From NCBI GenBank assembly GCA_039654915.1, contig CM077594.1, forward strand, positions 91,588,893-91,652,892: a DNA stretch of 64,000 nt, in the 5' to 3' direction. The stretch's first letter is position 1. Every line of letters starts with the position of its first letter. Both the position numbers and the translations under genes were made by a program. Below the pieces are notes generated by a model that was given only the letters and a program-made list of their open reading frames with translations, was not told the origin of the DNA and did no database searches. This DNA is from Aquilaria yunnanensis. Lineage: Eukaryota > Streptophyta > Magnoliopsida > Malvales > Thymelaeaceae. This document shows, one piece after another, positions 1-10,062 of the stretch.

Positions 1-2
1 GG

Positions 3-2460
3 GGTCTGCCTCAGCCTTACCGGTTTCATGAGCATTACGAAGATAATTGTTCTTCGGTTAACTAGTTTGAAAGAATGGTGTTTGATGCTGTCGGTCCTAA
101 TCACCCTTTCATCGATGTTGAGGTGGAGGAGGAGCCGAATGCTGAAGCCCGACGTTTCTATGACGTCCTTGCTACAGCGTCAAGACCATTGTGGGATGGA
201 TGTGAAAAACATTCCGAACTCTCAGCTGCAGTTCATTTGCTCAATCTGAAATCGGAATACAATATGTCCGTGGGATGTTATGATGGCATTGCAAAGTTGA
301 TGAGGGATACTCAGCCAAGAGACAGTAATATGCCGAGTACATGGTACGAAACGAAAAAATTGGTTTCCCATTTGGGTCTATTACACATAAAAATTGATAT
401 TTGTGTCAACGATTGCATACTGTATTGGAAAAGTGACCAAGATACCATTAGTTGTAAATTTTGTCATGCTCCACGTTATAAGCCAAGAAATGGTAAAGTA
501 GGAAAAGATCAAGCATTGAAGACCATGCATCACCTTCCACTAATACCTAGACTTCAACGACTATATGCCTCGAATGCTATAGCAGAGCACATGCGATGGC
601 ATAAGGTACATGCCCCTTCCGCAAATGTACTCAAATATCCTTCTGATACTGAAGCATGGAGGCATTTTGACAGGACATACCCTTGGTTTGCAGCGGAGCC
701 TCGAAATGTTCAACTCAGACTGTGTTCTGATGGGTTCAATCCTTTTAGACCCTCTGGTCGGCAGTACTCTTGCTGACCTGTGATAGTGACTCCATATAAC
801 CTATCACCATAGATGTGCATGAAGCGTCCATATATGTTTCTAACCTCTATGATACCAGGACCACGTAGTCCAAGGCATAAAATTGATGTTTACCTGCAGC
901 CGTTGATAGATGAGTTGAAGCTTTTATGGGATGACGGAGTTGAAACATGAGACGTCTCACTTAAGCAAAACTTTCGCCTTCGAGCGGTACTTATGTGGAC
1001 AGTTAGTGACTTCCCAACATATGGTATGTTATCCGGGTGGATGACTAATGGTAGACTTTTATGTCCCATATGCATGGAAAGGTCAAAGGCCTTTACACTG
1101 CAGCACGGCCAAAAAACATCATTTTTTGATTGCCACCGTAAGTTCTTAGATATTGAACACCCTTATAGAAGAAATAGAGTTTCTTTTACAAAAGGGGAAC
1201 TGGAGAAGTCCGCCCCTCCTGAGCGATTAACAGGGGATGAAATTTGGTCTTGTGTGTCTCAGGTGCCATCAGTCATTGAAACTGGTAACATATGCAAGAT
1301 GTCAGGTTACGGGGAAACACACAATTGGACAAAGCGTAGCATATTTTGGACATTACCTTATTGGAGAACCAACCTCCTCCCACATAACCTTGATATCATG
1401 CATATTAAAAAGAATGTCTTTGACAATATATTCAACACTGCCATGGATATGAAGAATAAAATGAAAGACAATGTCAAGGCACGTAGAGATATGCAGATAC
1501 TATGTAAGCGTCCAGACTTGAATGTGATTGAATTAGAAGGTGAGGGTGTATTCAAACCTAAGGCTGCATTCACACTGACCGCATCACAAAGGTCTGATAT
1601 GTTAATGTGGGTAAAGTCTCTGAAACTTCCAGATGGGTACGCTTCAAACTTCAGTAGGTGTATCGACAATAGCTCGACAAGAATGTTTGGAATGAAAAGT
1701 CATGATTGTCATGTATTTATGCAACACTTACTTCCCCTAGTGTTTCAGGCACTCCCGGAGAACATATGGAAACCATTAACTGAATTGAGCCAATTCTTTC
1801 GGGATATTTGCTTACCTGAATTACATGTTGATGCCCTCCAGGCACTATGAAGTAGGATCCCAATTATACTATGCAAGTTGGAGAGGATTTTCTCACCTGC
1901 CTTCTTCGACTCAATAGAACATTTACCTGTCCACTTGGCATATGAAACATTAATTGGTGGACCTGTTCAATATTGTTGGATATTCACGTTTGAACGGTAA
2001 GCTTTTATTTAATAATATCAAAATTGATTCAGTTTCTATACTTCATAACACGCTCTGTAATAAGCAGGTGTTTAGGGAATCTTAAGCATAGAGTCTCGAA
2101 TAAGGCCCATGTTGAAGATTTGATATGCAATGCCTACTTGATCGAGAAGATATCAACTTTTTGCTCTTACTATTTTGAGTCCCACATTCCCCGAATGGGT
2201 AATAGGGTCCCAAGGAATGATGATGGTGGGCAAGTTCCACAATATGGAACATTGTGAAAAATATTCACATATCCTGGACGTCCACATGGACAGTCAAAGT
2301 ATCGGTTCTTAAATGATATGGAGCTGTAAGCTGCAACATTGTATATCCTTCTCAATTGTGATGAGATAAAACCATATATCACGTAAGTAGTAACTGCATA
2401 TAATTTGATCAATTATATTCATAGGTTTACTAAATTACTAACTTATTACCACGTTATCTT
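3..2460 (+). pseudogene. CACTA TNP2-like transposase remnant (transposase_21 + DUF4218)
   Basis: One reading frame is open from position 3 to about 1999 except for stops at 63-65 (TAG), 774-776 (TGA), 810-812 (TAG), 948-950 (TGA) and 1848-1850 (TGA). Between them the translation is typical of TNP2 transposases: IDVYLQPLIDELKLLW, the LMWTVSDFPTYGMLSGW stretch, a CPIC zinc-type motif and LDIMHIKKNVFDNI. No frameshift is needed over about 2 kb. A splice donor (GTAAGC) follows at about 1999. The next block (2065-2330), with RVSNKAHVEDLICNAYLIEK and SHIPRMGNRVPRND, matches the DUF4218 part of the same protein. The stops at 774 and 810 sit where family members as I recall them have tryptophan (TGG), which fits G-to-A decay. 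Start and N terminus are outside the window. Confidence 0.85.
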
Positions 2461-2893
2461 GTGAGTTGAAAACAGGAAGTTTGTCCAATTCTTGCATCTG
2501 ATGACACCAAACATATCTGACTTACAAGTTGATGAGAGAATTAAGAAGGATTTCCCAACATGGCTACAAAATTATGTAAGTCGTGTTACTCACATATCAC
2601 CATAAAGTACACAAATGACTCTTACAACATTGTTTTACATCCTGTAGGTTAGTGACAGTGCTAATGGCGAAGTAAGTCAAATGCTATGGGATGTAGCCTG
2701 TGGGCCTTCACGTCGAGTTGAGTGATGGCCCGTATTTTTCGTAAATGGATACAAGTTCTGGACTGTTGCACGGGGTGAGGGGAAATCAACGTATAACAGT
2801 GGGGTGTGCATAAAATGAACTGGATCAACCAATAATGTTGAGACTGAGTTCTATGGAGTAGTTCAAGAAATCATTCAACTGGAGTACCTTAGA

Positions 2894-3406
2894 ATGCCTC
2901 ATAAGAACGTTGTGCTATTTAGGTGTGACTGGTTTGACACGACACCGGAACGTGAGACACGTATTCATAAACAATATAGAATTGTTAAAGTACTTTGCAA
3001 CCGAAGGTACCCTAAGTATGATCCATTTATTCTTGCATCGCAAGTGGATCAAGTGTATTACACCCTTTACCCAAGTAAGTCAAAAGAGAAGGTTGGTTGG
3101 TGGGCAGTTCTCAAGATAAAGCCAAGACGTATTGTCAATTATGAAATAACTGAAGATACTGAGGCTTTTCAAGAAGCAGTTGGGGAGCGGCTTCCACAAG
3201 TGATTCATGATGACCCAATTTACAATCTAGGCGATATAAATGTGGGTGAAACTGTTGATGACGAGATCTGTGAAACTAATGATGCGATGGAAGAATATCA
3301 GACAGAGAATGAAGACACAGGAAGCACAGAGGATGATGAGGAGAGTGATGTTGAACTCGATGATTTTGAAAACGAAGATGAAAAAGATGATACTGATGAT
3401 GTTTAA
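2894..3406 (+). pseudogene. CACTA-associated DUF4216-like exon with acidic tail
   Basis: This open stretch of 170 codons begins VVLFRCDWFDTTPERETRIH and continues through DPFILASQVDQVYY and VGWWAVLKIKPR. That order of motifs is the hallmark of DUF4216, which follows DUF4218 in CACTA TNP2 proteins. The last third is strongly acidic (EDTGSTEDDEESDVELDD). It is probably the last exon of the broken TNP2 gene rather than a separate gene: it lacks its own promoter context, and the segment just upstream (2650-2890) reads as interrupted coding sequence with a stop in each part. Function in transposition is inferred from the family. Confidence 0.75.
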
Positions 3407-3560
3407 CATTGTAGTCCAAAACTAAAGTTTCTTATATTAAGAAAATTTGTAATTTATGTTTTCTCAATAAGTTTGTTATAATAGAGACCATGTCTACAAC
3501 CAGTATGTAGAAGAACAATTCTGAATTATACAGTCTAAATTTTGTTATACTTATAATAAT

Positions 3561-5330
3561 TGTTTCAGTATTGTGTAATGGCTGAAAGAAAAGATGGTGG
3601 GGGTACCCCACCCCACCAGTATAGGAGGCGGGGACTGCCAAAGAAAAGCCTGGCAAAAGACTTTGCAAATGCTATTGGCCTTAGAGCAACGAGCAGTAGT
3701 AGAGGGAAGCAGCCGTCGAGTCGTACGGTTGACGATATTACTCGTGGTATACATAGACCATCACCTCCAGTCGAAACGATTGTACCGGACACGGGTGTGT
3801 CAATGGACCGTGGAGGCTCAAGATCATCGCACTCAAGTCAGCGTGGTGGTATGCCAACTGAGAGTAGATTGCCTAGAGGTCACTCCCACGAGTCATCTGA
3901 TTAGCCAGATTCCTTGGATGGTGGCATGGATTCTTTGAGCCCCGACCGATCTGGCGGCGTGCTATCCCGCCGTATTCATATATCACCTTATGCTGATACA
4001 TGGTATGGTAATTATTAAACCTCATTTTGTTAAGTTATTTTATTCTTTATGCACTGGTTATTAACAATATTGATTGTTGTTTTCATTATGTAGCTTCGTT
4101 CCATACGCTGCGCGGGACCAGATTGCTCATTGCATTAAGGGTCATTTTCATGGACCGTATAGGTCATGGGAGGAGGCTGCCATGGCCGGTGCTGTTGACC
4201 AATGGTTTAGCGTCTTCCAGGTTCATAAGTTAATTAAAAGTTATTGCAATTATTATATAAAAGCAAACTTTAATTGACTTTGTTGATAATTTTCAGACTA
4301 AATGTTTGTGGGACCCTTCTGATCATAATCGGATATTTGCAATTTTCTGCAAATTGGGAAAGAGGCGTTTAATGCAGTTATATGAAAAAATAAGATGAGA
4401 GAAAGATCCGATCAAGCGAAAAAAAAGGCGAACTGGATGACGACAGACACATTAGAGGCACTTGAAGCTTGGTGGGCTTTACCTAAATTCAAGGATATGT
4501 CATCTAGGTTGAGCCAAATTAGAAGTGCATCAGGTGAAAAGATGACAAATTATGCTGGAGGTAGAGTCTCAGTTTTAGGACATAGGTTGAAGATGGTAAG
4601 AAAAATAATATTTTGAGTTAATTGAGTTTTGTCACAATAAGTATGTAACTAACAAATTATGTTTGCTTATTACCATGCAGAAGGAGGCTGATCCGGAGAA
4701 ACACGATCCGGGCTTCTTCAAACCATGGAACAAGTGCTACACAAAGAAAGATGGAAAGAAGGTGAATAAGAAGATGGAAAATTTTGAGGTCAGTATGAAT
4801 GACCTATTAGATAGTGCTTAAAAAGATATTAACCATATACTACTGTTGCTTACTTGATTAACATGTAGCATTATACAAGCTCAATATCTTGCAGAGGTAG
4901 AGGAAATAACACAGCAGTCAGACGGCGACACTGAGTTCGATGAGGCATTGCTATTTGCTGAGGTTGCTGGGGGGGGGGGGGGGGGGGGAAATAAGGCCGC
5001 ATCACAGGAATGGGTTCTAAGAGTCATTTGGTGCCTGGTCGTCATCGTCGTTCATACTACGGTGATGGGTCTAGTGCATCAATATCATTCACTTAGACAT
5101 CCCAATTCCAAAATGAGGTTGACCGTCGGGTGGAGAAGAGAGTCTCCTAAAGAATGAGCCAGTTGCAGTCACAGGTACAAGAGGACATAGATAGACGTAC
5201 TGCACAGATGGAGAGTCAGTATCAGGATCAGTTAGCACAGATGGAGCGCAGACACCAGGATTAGATGGCATCCATATGGCAAGCAATTGGGAAGACTCCA
5301 CCAGCTGCTCCAGAGTCTGATGCTTAGGTA
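3561..5330 (+). pseudogene. Second CACTA protein remnant (plant transposase Ptta/En/Spm type)
   Basis: Coding-like pieces lie in order. A basic and serine-rich N-terminal piece (3578-3903) contains RRRGLPKKSLAKDFANAIG. A piece at 4120-4215 has IKGHFHGPYRSWEEA. A piece at 4295-4390 has CLWDPSDHNRIFAIFCK. A tail at 5100-5325 is rich in Q, E and R (VDRRVEKRV-like, then repeated QMESQYQDQLAQMERR in a shifted frame) and looks like a coiled coil. This order matches the second ORF of plant CACTA elements, which binds subterminal repeats (TNPA-like). The pieces are separated by stops, frameshifts and intron-like gaps, so I treat it as dead. Exact exon borders are not resolved. Confidence 0.6.
4969..4988 (+). 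repeat. Run of 20 consecutive G
   Basis: Twenty uninterrupted G residues sit inside the second CACTA gene remnant, where they would read as polyglycine. Such a run is rare in plant DNA. Its length is the least reliable part of this stretch in any sequencing assembly. Confidence 0.95.
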
Positions 5331-5579
5331 CTATTTGTAAGTGTTACTGGTTTTCATTAGGGTTGAATTATGTCCCATTAACTTGTTTGACTATAATTAT
5401 TAACATTGTAGAAATGTCATCTGTAACTTGTCATACTATATGTATGCAACAATATGAATTGGTATGTTTATGATTTTTGGACGTGTTTAACATAACATTG
5501 TATATCTGGGAACAAGTTTTGAGTCTGGGTGGTATGGAATGGATACGTATACAGGAGAGGATTGGAGATTAAATTTTTT

Positions 5580-6275
5580 TCCAGCAACTAGCGACGGTTA
5601 CGCGTCACTAACTAGCGACGGCCACGTGTCACTAACTAGCGACGGCCACGTGTCACTAACTAGCGACGACTATACGTCACTAACTAGCAACGGCTACGCG
5701 TCACTAACTAGGACTAACTAGTGACGATCATACGTCACTAACTAGCGACGGCCACGCGTCACTAACTAGCGACGGCCACGCGTCACTAACTAACAATGGC
5801 CACGCGCCACTAACTACCGACGACCATGCGTCACTAACTACCGACACCTAATAGTGACTATACGTCACTAACTAGCGACGGATAAGCGTCACTAACGACA
5901 AACAAGTTTTGTGTTTGGATTGTATAGAATGGACAAGTATGGTAAAGGTTTAGGGAATAAAATTGTATGCAGTATTTGGGGACGGCAAGTGTCACAAAAT
6001 AGCGACGTACGTGAGTCACTAACTAGCAACGTACATGAGTCACTAACTACCCAAATTAGCGACGGTGATCACTAACTACACCAACTAGCAACGATTATGC
6101 GTCACTAACTAGTGACGGCAAAAAGTCGCTACAGTGCCAGCCGATGAACTACCGGAAAATTTCTGACGGTTTGGGTAGCGACGGTAGCCGTTGCTAATAA
6201 ATTAGTGGCAAGTAAATTAGCAACTGACCATTTAGCGACGGTATACGAAAAACCGTCGCTAATTGCCGTCGCTAA
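5580..6275 (+). repeat. CACTA subterminal repeat array, 24-bp unit
   Basis: A motif close to ACTAGCGACGGCCACGTGTC recurs with a 24-bp period from about 5585 to 5890, then in looser form to 6275. The core GCGACGG / CGTCGCT appears in both orientations near the end. In En/Spm elements such subterminal repeats are the binding sites of the TNPA-type protein. Many units contain CACGTG or CACGCG, so CG methylation targets are dense here. The 24-bp period also leaves a fortuitous reading frame of 8-residue repeats (5539-5721), which is not a gene. Confidence 0.9.
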
Positions 6276-6295
6276 AGGACCTTTTTCTTGTAGTG

Positions 6296-6647
6296 ATAAG
6301 ACTAAAAAAATATATTATTACTAGAATAAGACTTAACTCTGTTGAAGATTTCATAATTTTGGAAGTTCTTTGGCGAATTAATGAGGAATGGGAAGTTGGC
6401 AAAAATGCAAAAAGTGTTTAGGACAGATTATGATCTTCACAAGAAGAAATTATTACTACTAACACCGGTGAAAAGGCAGGAAGATGCTGCTATATCAAAC
6501 GAAGATATATAGAATAGTACAACTCAAAAGAACACTGCACAGACGACATTCCATGTTAAGAAAACCAAACCAAAGACACAAGATTCCAACAAAACCATAT
6601 AACACTCGACTAGATATGTCTTTGAAACATATGCATACACATATAGG
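6296..6647. other. Spacer between CACTA end and LEA pseudogene
   Basis: About 350 bp of AT-rich DNA without coding features. It probably contains the former 3' untranslated region of the LEA gene that lies on the opposite strand. Nothing else recognised. Confidence 0.5.
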
Positions 6648-7689
6648 TCATGCATTGACGTTCTCGTTAAGCTTGGCTGCTGCTATCATGGACGCCGCCA
6701 CTCCGCCAGGATGCGTCTGCACATTCGGGTTGTTCCTCATCTCCGCACCCGCAATTCCCTCCGCGTCCTGATGAGTCGCCGCCTTGTCCGCCGGCAACTT
6801 CACCGTGAAAGCCTTTTGTGCCACTCAACTTAGAGTAGTTGTAGGAGGAGACGTAATCTCTTTAACACACCGAAGCTCCCTACCAAACAATTCCATTCAT
6901 AATTATACATACATTCTTTCTGTCAAATAGTTGATTGGGCATGTATATATATTCAAGTCATTCTCGGGAGGATGGATTTATTTATCTGTACGTACCGCCA
7001 AGACTTCACTGAGCTTGATCTTGTCCTCGTCCTGGTCCACGGTGGTGTTGTGAGCCGCTGACAACTGGGCCGCCGATCCAAGTCCATCTAGAACTATGAC
7101 GTTGCTGCCCGTCGCCCTCACCTCGGCGGCTTGAATTGCTGCGGCGTCACACTGGTCGATGCGCTTGTCGCCCACTATGCGCCCCGACGCCTCCAGCGCC
7201 TGTCCAATAGGTATTGCCTCTTGCACGATCAAACCCACTTGCGCCGCCGGTGCTAGCACAGCTTCTACATATTGTCCAACTACCTGCACATTATACATCG
7301 GAAGATCAACAAACTCAACCGAAAATCAGAACTTCATTACGCTCAAAGAAAGAATATGGGGAACTTGACCTGGCCACTGACGGATTCAGTGATTATGCGG
7401 TTACCGGGGACGTCTGTCTCGGTAACGGAGACACCTTGACTTGAGCAGCATCAGAAGTGGCGTTGTGGCCTACAAGGCCAGCTCGTTCGTTTATGGTTGC
7501 AGCAGACTGCATGGCAGCTGCGGGGCCGCCCTTTTGAGTTTGGCCAAGGACCATGGTCTCCGCCGACTACATCATGGAGGCATCTTGCAGAGCAACGGGC
7601 TTGTTCACGAGCTCCCCGGAGACGTTAAAGATGTCGCCGTATTTGATTGGGTCCTCCTAGGCTGGCTTAAGTTGCTGCTACTGACTCAT
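6648..7689 (-). pseudogene. LEA seed maturation protein (SMP family) pseudogene, three exons
   Basis: Exons read on the minus strand at 7689-7370, 7283-6996 and 6812-6648, joined by GT-AG introns. The product belongs to the SMP (LEA D-34 type) family of desiccation-linked seed proteins. Recognisable parts are DPIKYGDIFNVSGELVNKPV and GQTQKGGPAAAMQSAA (exon 1), VVGQYVEAVLAPAAQVG, IPIGQALEASG and KRIDQCDAAAIQAAEVRATG (exon 2), and KLPADKAATHQDAEGIAGAE plus HPGGVAAS (exon 3). Exon 1 has TAG stops at codon 4, codon 11 and within the MM-SAE stretch (about 7578), plus a 1-bp loss near 7404 that shifts the frame before the exon end; exon 1 is 320 nt, one short of a multiple of three. Exons 2 and 3 are clean. 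It was a full-length gene of about 256 codons that has lost function, unless these are sequence errors. Confidence 0.85.
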
Positions 7690-7775
7690 ACTGACCTTGA
7701 TAGAAGTCGAAAGATTTCGCGGACAGGAAAATTCTCTAAGAGGTCCCAACAGTTTGCGGTGGCGGAAGACACGAG

Positions 7776-7895
7776 TGAGTCATATAAGGTGGCGCCATTT
7801 GTTAGCGGTGAGTGACACGTGGTATAATAGGGAAAGATTTTGTGGAGGTGGAAGGTCAAAATAGGTTTCGTGAACTGAGATTACAAAATTTATCT
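7776..7895 (-). promoter_or_regulatory. Promoter of LEA pseudogene with ABRE-type elements
   Basis: Upstream of the LEA ATG (7689) on the minus strand there is a TATA-like CTTATATGA (about 7776-7785). Beyond it are CCACGTGTC (7814-7822), a strong G-box/ABRE, and a second ACGTGTC (about 7886-7893). ABRE pairs are typical of ABA- and seed-induced LEA promoters, so the control region looks intact although the coding region is broken. Binding is inferred. Confidence 0.5.
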
Positions 7896-10062
7896 GACAC
7901 GTTGCAAGGGTTAAATGTGCTCGGCATTCGAGGTTAAATGGTCTCATTGGATCAATTCAGCTGCCACCTCCTAGTCTCCTATCCAATTTTTTCTACATCG
8001 TCCTCCTTTTTGTTTTCCTTTTTCTCCGCTCAGGTTGATTTATTGTTTCATTTTCACCTTCCATAAGTTAGAGAACTACATTAGGGCAGGGGTGCTGCTA
8101 CCCCGATAATTTTGAAAGTTTGTAAATATTGAGATACTAAGTTGCCTATTTTTGTGATAAAATAAGGGCCAAGTACGTATTTTTCCCCCAAACTGGGTGA
8201 TGAATATAAAAAGAATAAATAGAGAAAACAGTGCTAAATCTTTACTTTTCATTACAAATTTACCCCCTAACCTCTAAAACATTATGTATCCATCCCAAAT
8301 CATTCTCCCTCAATGTCTCTCCATCTATCTCTCCTCTAGTCTGCTTCGGTGATCATCTCTCATCTCACCATGCCTCCACCTAGCCCCCTAGGAGGCATTA
8401 TATCATCCACTATGGTGTATGTTCATCACTAACAGTGAAACTAACGGTGTTAAGCAGTTATTATTAAGAAAAGGGAAGTTACCATTAAATAAAATATACA
8501 TAATTATGGAGTAAATAAGGTAGTTATTATTAGGAGAGAGAGTTGCCATTTTAAATAATTTTTTATAATCATAGAATAAATAATATCTAAAATTTTAATT
8601 ATTTATGTAGAGAAAAAATCAACTATTTAAAAAAAAATGCTAGCATCTTCACAATTTTGGCTTGTAATATATGTAGAATTGATGTCATATATTGGCTGGA
8701 GTGGTGCTAAAACTATTATTCTTGTGTTTATAACTATTATTCTAGTATCTAGTACTACTTTTTTTTATATCTAAGTATATTACATTGATGTAGTCTGGTG
8801 TCCAGTGCTGCTATTTCAGTGTCTAGTATTGCTATTTTGGTGTCTAGTACTGGTGTTCTAGGTGTCTAGTAATACTTTCTCTGTATCTAATTATGTTAGA
8901 TTGATGGATAAATTTATTAATTTAGTGTCTAAGACTGATGTTCTGGTGTCTAGAACTATTGTTCTAGTGTCTATGACAACTTTTATGGTGTCTAATTATG
9001 TTAATTTCGTACCTAAATTTATCAATCTAATGTCTAAGACTGTAGGTAAAAATCTTAAAAACTGTATGATTATCTTATTATTAATTTTAAATTCAAAATA
9101 TCATAATTATTCATAAAATATAAAATCAATAGATGCTCAGAGAGAGAGAGAGAGGAGGAGGAGGAGAGAGTGAAAAAGAAAAGAAGAATTAAATCAGGCT
9201 AGGTTGTACTTGTTATATAAAAATTTTAAATTGTTTTAAATTATCACGATCGTGGAAAATGATTCTTGTTGTTTAATGGAGATAATGAGATATGATTATC
9301 TTATTATTAATTTTAAATTTAAAATATTATAATTATCTTTCCAATTAATTAAAAAATTTAAAAGTCAAAAAGTTATCTTATCTATCTAATATTAACACCG
9401 TTAGAGTTCCATCAAGTGATGTACGTCCACCCTGGTGAACGCAAGAAATTCCCGCCCCCTAGCTCCCTGAGCCTAAAATCTAGGGTCCACCATCACCACT
9501 GCCTTCCATCATGTTTTTTACTATTTCTTCTACTTTATTTTCACAAAACTCTCCACGTTTTTTACTACTCCACCATTTTGCATTAATGGGTCATTTTACC
9601 CTTTTTAATTGAAATTTAATTTAAACATATTCATATATATATATATATATATTTTTAAAAATGATATTTAAAAATTATAATTTTTAAATTTTCATTTTCA
9701 TATAAAATATTCATAAATTTTATAATAATTTTTTTTAAAAAATAAAATTATAAATTAATTAATGTAAATAGTAAAATATATAATTTTTATGAGACGGATG
9801 AAGTATTTCTTTTCCCTCATCTTTCATAAAACTTGTTTATCACCATTATCAGAACCATCATCCGGTTCTTCCGTTTTACCAAAAATTAAGGTTTGTAGTT
9901 GGTATCAAAAGACAAAGCCAAAGATTCAATCGTTTTCCAACCTGGCCACGCTCACAGAGTTCTATGTACCAAAGGAAAATTGAGAAGAAAAGCGTACAGG
10001 CTCCTGCTCCTGCTCCATTCAAACAGTCTACGTACATGAGCTAATCGGGCCTATGTTTAATC
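7896..10062. other. Intergenic AT-rich region with repeats
   Basis: No gene seen. It holds a degenerate repeat built on GTGTCTAGTACT (8755-9040), two copies of a segment with GATTATCTTATTATTAATTT (about 9068-9115 and 9293-9340), a GA-rich microsatellite (about 9138-9172) and a short TA run (about 9635-9652). The short inverse match CTAACGGTGTTAA (8431) / TTAACACCGTTAG (9390) hints at an old transposon with blurred ends. Confidence 0.5.
8755..9040 (+). repeat. Degenerate minisatellite around GTGTCTAGTACT
   Basis: The words TGTCTAGTACT, TGTCTAGTATT, TGTCTAGAACT and TGTCTAATTATG recur every roughly 20-30 bp, alternating with CTATTTTGG or CTATTCTGG. The unit is variable and the array AT-rich. 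The open reading frame at 8862-9116 is an effect of this repetition and not a gene. Confidence 0.7.

Larger units (their letters stand above)
1..6295 (+). mobile_element. CACTA (En/Spm-type) DNA transposon, right part, decayed
   Basis: The element runs off the left edge of the window, so only its right part is seen. In order it holds a TNP2-like transposase remnant, a DUF4218-like exon, a DUF4216-like exon, a second remnant of the plant transposase En/Spm (TNPA-like) type, then about 700 bp of subterminal repeats. The right end, CTTTTTCTTGTAGTG at 6281-6295, is the reverse complement of the usual CACTACAAGAAAAAG terminus and fixes the boundary at 6295. The 3-bp target duplication cannot be checked because the left end is outside. 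All coding parts are interrupted, so the copy cannot encode its own transposase. Confidence 0.9.

Noticed and set aside
5539..5721. Reading frame coding for 8-residue repeats (SLTSDGHV)
   Set aside because: It is the 24-bp CACTA subterminal repeat read in frame; no start context or family.
5580..6275. Regular repeats that might suggest a CRISPR array
   Set aside because: No unique spacers, plant context, and a CACTA terminus follows directly.
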